This document shows positions 6,113-7,390 of a stretch of DNA of 7,390 bases, piece after piece. Origin of the DNA: an uncultured Capnocytophaga sp. (GTDB taxonomy: Bacteria; Bacteroidota; Bacteroidia; Flavobacteriales; Flavobacteriaceae); contig CAJZFM010000099.1 of the NCBI GenBank assembly GCA_915070235.1, forward strand, positions 1 to 7,390, in the 5' to 3' direction. Both the position numbers and the translations under genes were made by a program. Position 1 is the first letter of the stretch, and each line of letters begins with the position of its first letter. The notes below the pieces were generated by a model, which was given only the letters and a program-made list of their open reading frames with translations, had not been told where the DNA came from and made no database searches.

Positions 6113-6158
6113 AAGAAATACTCATTTTTTAAGAGATAAAGAATGAGTATTTCTTTTT
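6113..6158 (+). terminator. Strong intrinsic terminator or attenuator upstream of mbnP
   Basis: AAGAAATACTCATT (6113-6126) pairs perfectly with AATGAGTATTTCTT (6142-6155). Five further pairs, one of them G-T, extend the stem inward to a 5-base loop AGAGA (6132-6136), and a T-run follows (6154-6158). It lies 215 bases after the Cys-rich gene and 102 bases before the mbnP start. No canonical promoter is visible between it and mbnP, so it may be a regulated attenuator and not just a gene end. Confidence 0.75.
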
Positions 6159-6196
6159 ATTCTCATTTTAACCACCTAATAATTTCCCCTTAATGT

Positions 6197-6225
6197 TTTT
6201 TGGGCTGCATAACCATACCCAAAAA
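6197..6225 (+). promoter_or_regulatory. Inverted repeat 35 bases before the mbnP start
   Basis: TTTTTGGG (6197-6204) and CCCAAAAA (6218-6225) are perfect 8-base arms around a 13-base centre. It could act as a protein-binding site or as a hairpin in the 5' leader just ahead of the A-rich translation start region. Which of these applies cannot be told from the sequence. Confidence 0.4.
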
Positions 6226-6259
6226 GCACCTTAATTTTAAAAATTTAATCTGTATAAAA

Positions 6260-7270
6260 ATGAGAAAAATCAAAACGATCCTCATGGCTATCACTACAGT
6301 GGCCGCACTCTCTTCATGTAGTAAAGAAGACAATAGTAACTCAACTGGAAAAGTATCCCTACAGTTTGACCACTATGTAGGAGCAGAGAAACTGACCTTA
6401 GGAACTGATGCTGCGGGTGCCAAAGCCTATACTTCCAATGGGCAAACCCTCAAATTCTCCGAAGTAAAGTATGTAATCACCAACGTAGTCCTTGTAAAGG
6501 CTGATGGTACTAAAGTGCCTTACCACACCGAGGATTTGGACAAAGGAGGTTTCTTAATCAATCAAGCCGATGCAGCTTCCTTGGCTCCCGTGCTTAATGA
6601 TATTCCAGAGGGAGACTACAAAGGTATAGAGTTTGGCTTGGGTGTAAAGAAAGAACTTAACAACCTAAAACTCCAAGACAAATTTCCTAACTTCTACCGT
6701 CTTACAGGAGAATTTAAGCATTCGGGAATCATGCACTGGGAATGGGCTAATGGCTACCGCTTCGTAAAACTTGAAGGCTGGTACTCCAATCCTACCCCTA
6801 AAAATAATAAAGGAGAAGACCTCCCTGCTATCACAGATGGAGAACTCTCTATCCATATAGGTAGTGCTTTCAAAGGGACTAAGGTCATAGGTGAAGACAA
6901 AAAAGTAAAAGGAATTGAAAATGAAACTCTTAATATTGATAGAGATGCTTTCCGCTTTGTTTCCTTAGACTTCCCTAAAACACTTTCCGTTAAAGAAGGA
7001 ACTCCTGCCAAAGTAACCATCAAGGCTGATTTTGATAAGCTCATCAATGGTACTAACAAAATCTCCCTAAATGGAAAAATCCCAGTAGTGCATAGCCTTA
7101 ATAATATGTTCCCTTTCGTTAATAACATAGGAGGTAACCAAGACCTTGAAGGTAAGAAAATTATTGTAAAGGACATCAATGATCCTCAGAAAGCTCAAGA
7201 AGGCTTTGATAATTCAGAAAGCTCTGCCTTAGACAAAGCAGGTATGTTCTCCGTTCTTAATGTGGAATAA
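6260..7270 (+). CDS. mbnP: MbnP-family copper-binding lipoprotein
   Basis: MbnP proteins bind copper; in the studied systems the di-heme enzyme MbnH oxidises a conserved tryptophan of MbnP to kynurenine, which takes part in binding. Here the 336 residues begin with a lipoprotein signal peptide ending in LSSC (lipid cysteine C20). The mature start, SKEDN, fits the K-(D/E)2 lipoprotein export signal described for Capnocytophaga canimorsus, so surface display is predicted. The single beta-rich domain shows the family landmarks VSLQFDHYVG (32-41), LKFSEVKYVITNVVL (64-78), and MHWEWANGYRFVKLEGWY (158-175) with W160 and W162 as candidate modified residues. The ATG at 6260, preceded by TATAAAAA, is chosen because it opens the signal peptide; a longer frame from a TTG at 6200 would bury it. 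The gene follows a structured leader with a terminator and is itself followed by one. Family call is strong; surface location and kynurenine are inference. Confidence 0.88.
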   Translation: MRKIKTILMAITTVAALSSCSKEDNSNSTGKVSLQFDHYVGAEKLTLGTDAAGAKAYTSNGQTLKFSEVKYVITNVVLVKADGTKVPYHTEDLDKGGFLINQADAASLAPVLNDIPEGDYKGIEFGLGVKKELNNLKLQDKFPNFYRLTGEFKHSGIMHWEWANGYRFVKLEGWYSNPTPKNNKGEDLPAITDGELSIHIGSAFKGTKVIGEDKKVKGIENETLNIDRDAFRFVSLDFPKTLSVKEGTPAKVTIKADFDKLINGTNKISLNGKIPVVHSLNNMFPFVNNIGGNQDLEGKKIIVKDINDPQKAQEGFDNSESSALDKAGMFSVLNVE

Positions 7271-7297
7271 TTGCTTTCATACTATACTAAATTATTT

Positions 7298-7337
7298 AAA
7301 GCCTGTACTTAAAATATAGTTGAGTACAGGCTTTTTT
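7298..7337 (+). terminator. Intrinsic terminator after mbnP
   Basis: AAAGCCTGTACT (7298-7309) pairs perfectly with AGTACAGGCTTT (7323-7334). Three more inner pairs (one G-T) close a 7-base loop, and TTTTTT ends the element. It starts 28 bases after the mbnP stop and finishes only 22 bases before the next start codon. Confidence 0.9.
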
Positions 7338-7359
7338 AAAATCTAACTTTATTTTTCCT

Positions 7360-7390
7360 ATGAAAAACATACTAATCATCATACTTTTAC
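7360..7390 (+). CDS. Start of an exported or membrane protein, cut by the window edge
   Basis: Only ten codons are visible: MKNILIIILL, a basic then strongly hydrophobic start typical of a signal peptide or membrane anchor. The ATG follows an AT-rich stretch, as at other starts here. MbnP genes are commonly followed by mbnH (a di-heme cytochrome c peroxidase homologue) or by transport genes, so either could begin here; ten residues cannot decide. A weak promoter, GTTG (7319-7322), 21 bases, TAACTTTA (7344-7351), overlaps the preceding terminator and would start the message almost at the ATG. Confidence 0.6.
   Translation, partial: MKNILIIILL

Noticed and set aside
6200..6259. Extension of the mbnP frame to a TTG at 6200
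   Set aside because: The extra 20 residues would precede a standard lipoprotein signal peptide and overlap the 6197-6225 inverted repeat; the ATG at 6260 has the usual A-rich upstream stretch.

Overview
The window looks like chromosomal DNA of a Bacteroidota bacterium of the family Flavobacteriaceae, most likely Capnocytophaga or a close relative. The evidence is the moderate A+T content, starts preceded by A-rich stretches instead of Shine-Dalgarno sequences, promoters of the Bacteroidota type (TTTG, about 20 bases, TAnnTTTG), a SusC-like carboxypeptidase-regulatory domain on the TonB receptor, and a lipoprotein whose residues after the lipid cysteine fit the surface-export signal described in Capnocytophaga. 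The species is an inference from style, not from a marker gene.

Left part (1-2059, plus strand). The 3' part of a polytopic membrane protein of the so-called site-specific recombinase (gonococcal Gcr-like) family runs in from the left edge. It is followed by lpxK, the lipid A 4'-kinase. The spacer between them consists almost wholly of two adjoining arrays of 7-base repeats. A strong symmetrical terminator closes lpxK and also the genes converging on it from the right.

Middle and right part (2074-7390). This is a divergent locus of metal-handling genes, probably for copper. On the minus strand, from a good promoter at 5336-5367, lie a secreted Cys/His-rich protein (4882-5304), a TonB-dependent receptor with a Cys-Cys pair in its plug (2478-4721) and a secreted heavy-metal-associated (HMA) domain protein (2074-2442). 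On the plus strand, from a good promoter at 5473-5503, lie a small membrane-anchored Cys-rich protein (5536-5898), a 361-base intergenic region rich in predicted RNA structure with a strong terminator hairpin, an MbnP-family lipoprotein (6260-7270), another terminator, and the first 10 codons of a further exported or membrane protein.

Working model (inference): the receptor imports a metal or metal complex across the outer membrane, the Cys/His-rich and HMA proteins bind or pass it on in the periplasm, and the MbnP lipoprotein binds copper, perhaps on the cell surface. MbnP proteins usually pair with the di-heme enzyme MbnH, which would lie outside the window if present. The points most worth checking are the structured, apparently attenuated leader of the mbnP gene, the homopolymer T9A7 spacer of the minus-strand promoter (possible phase variation), and the palindrome ahead of the receptor gene.
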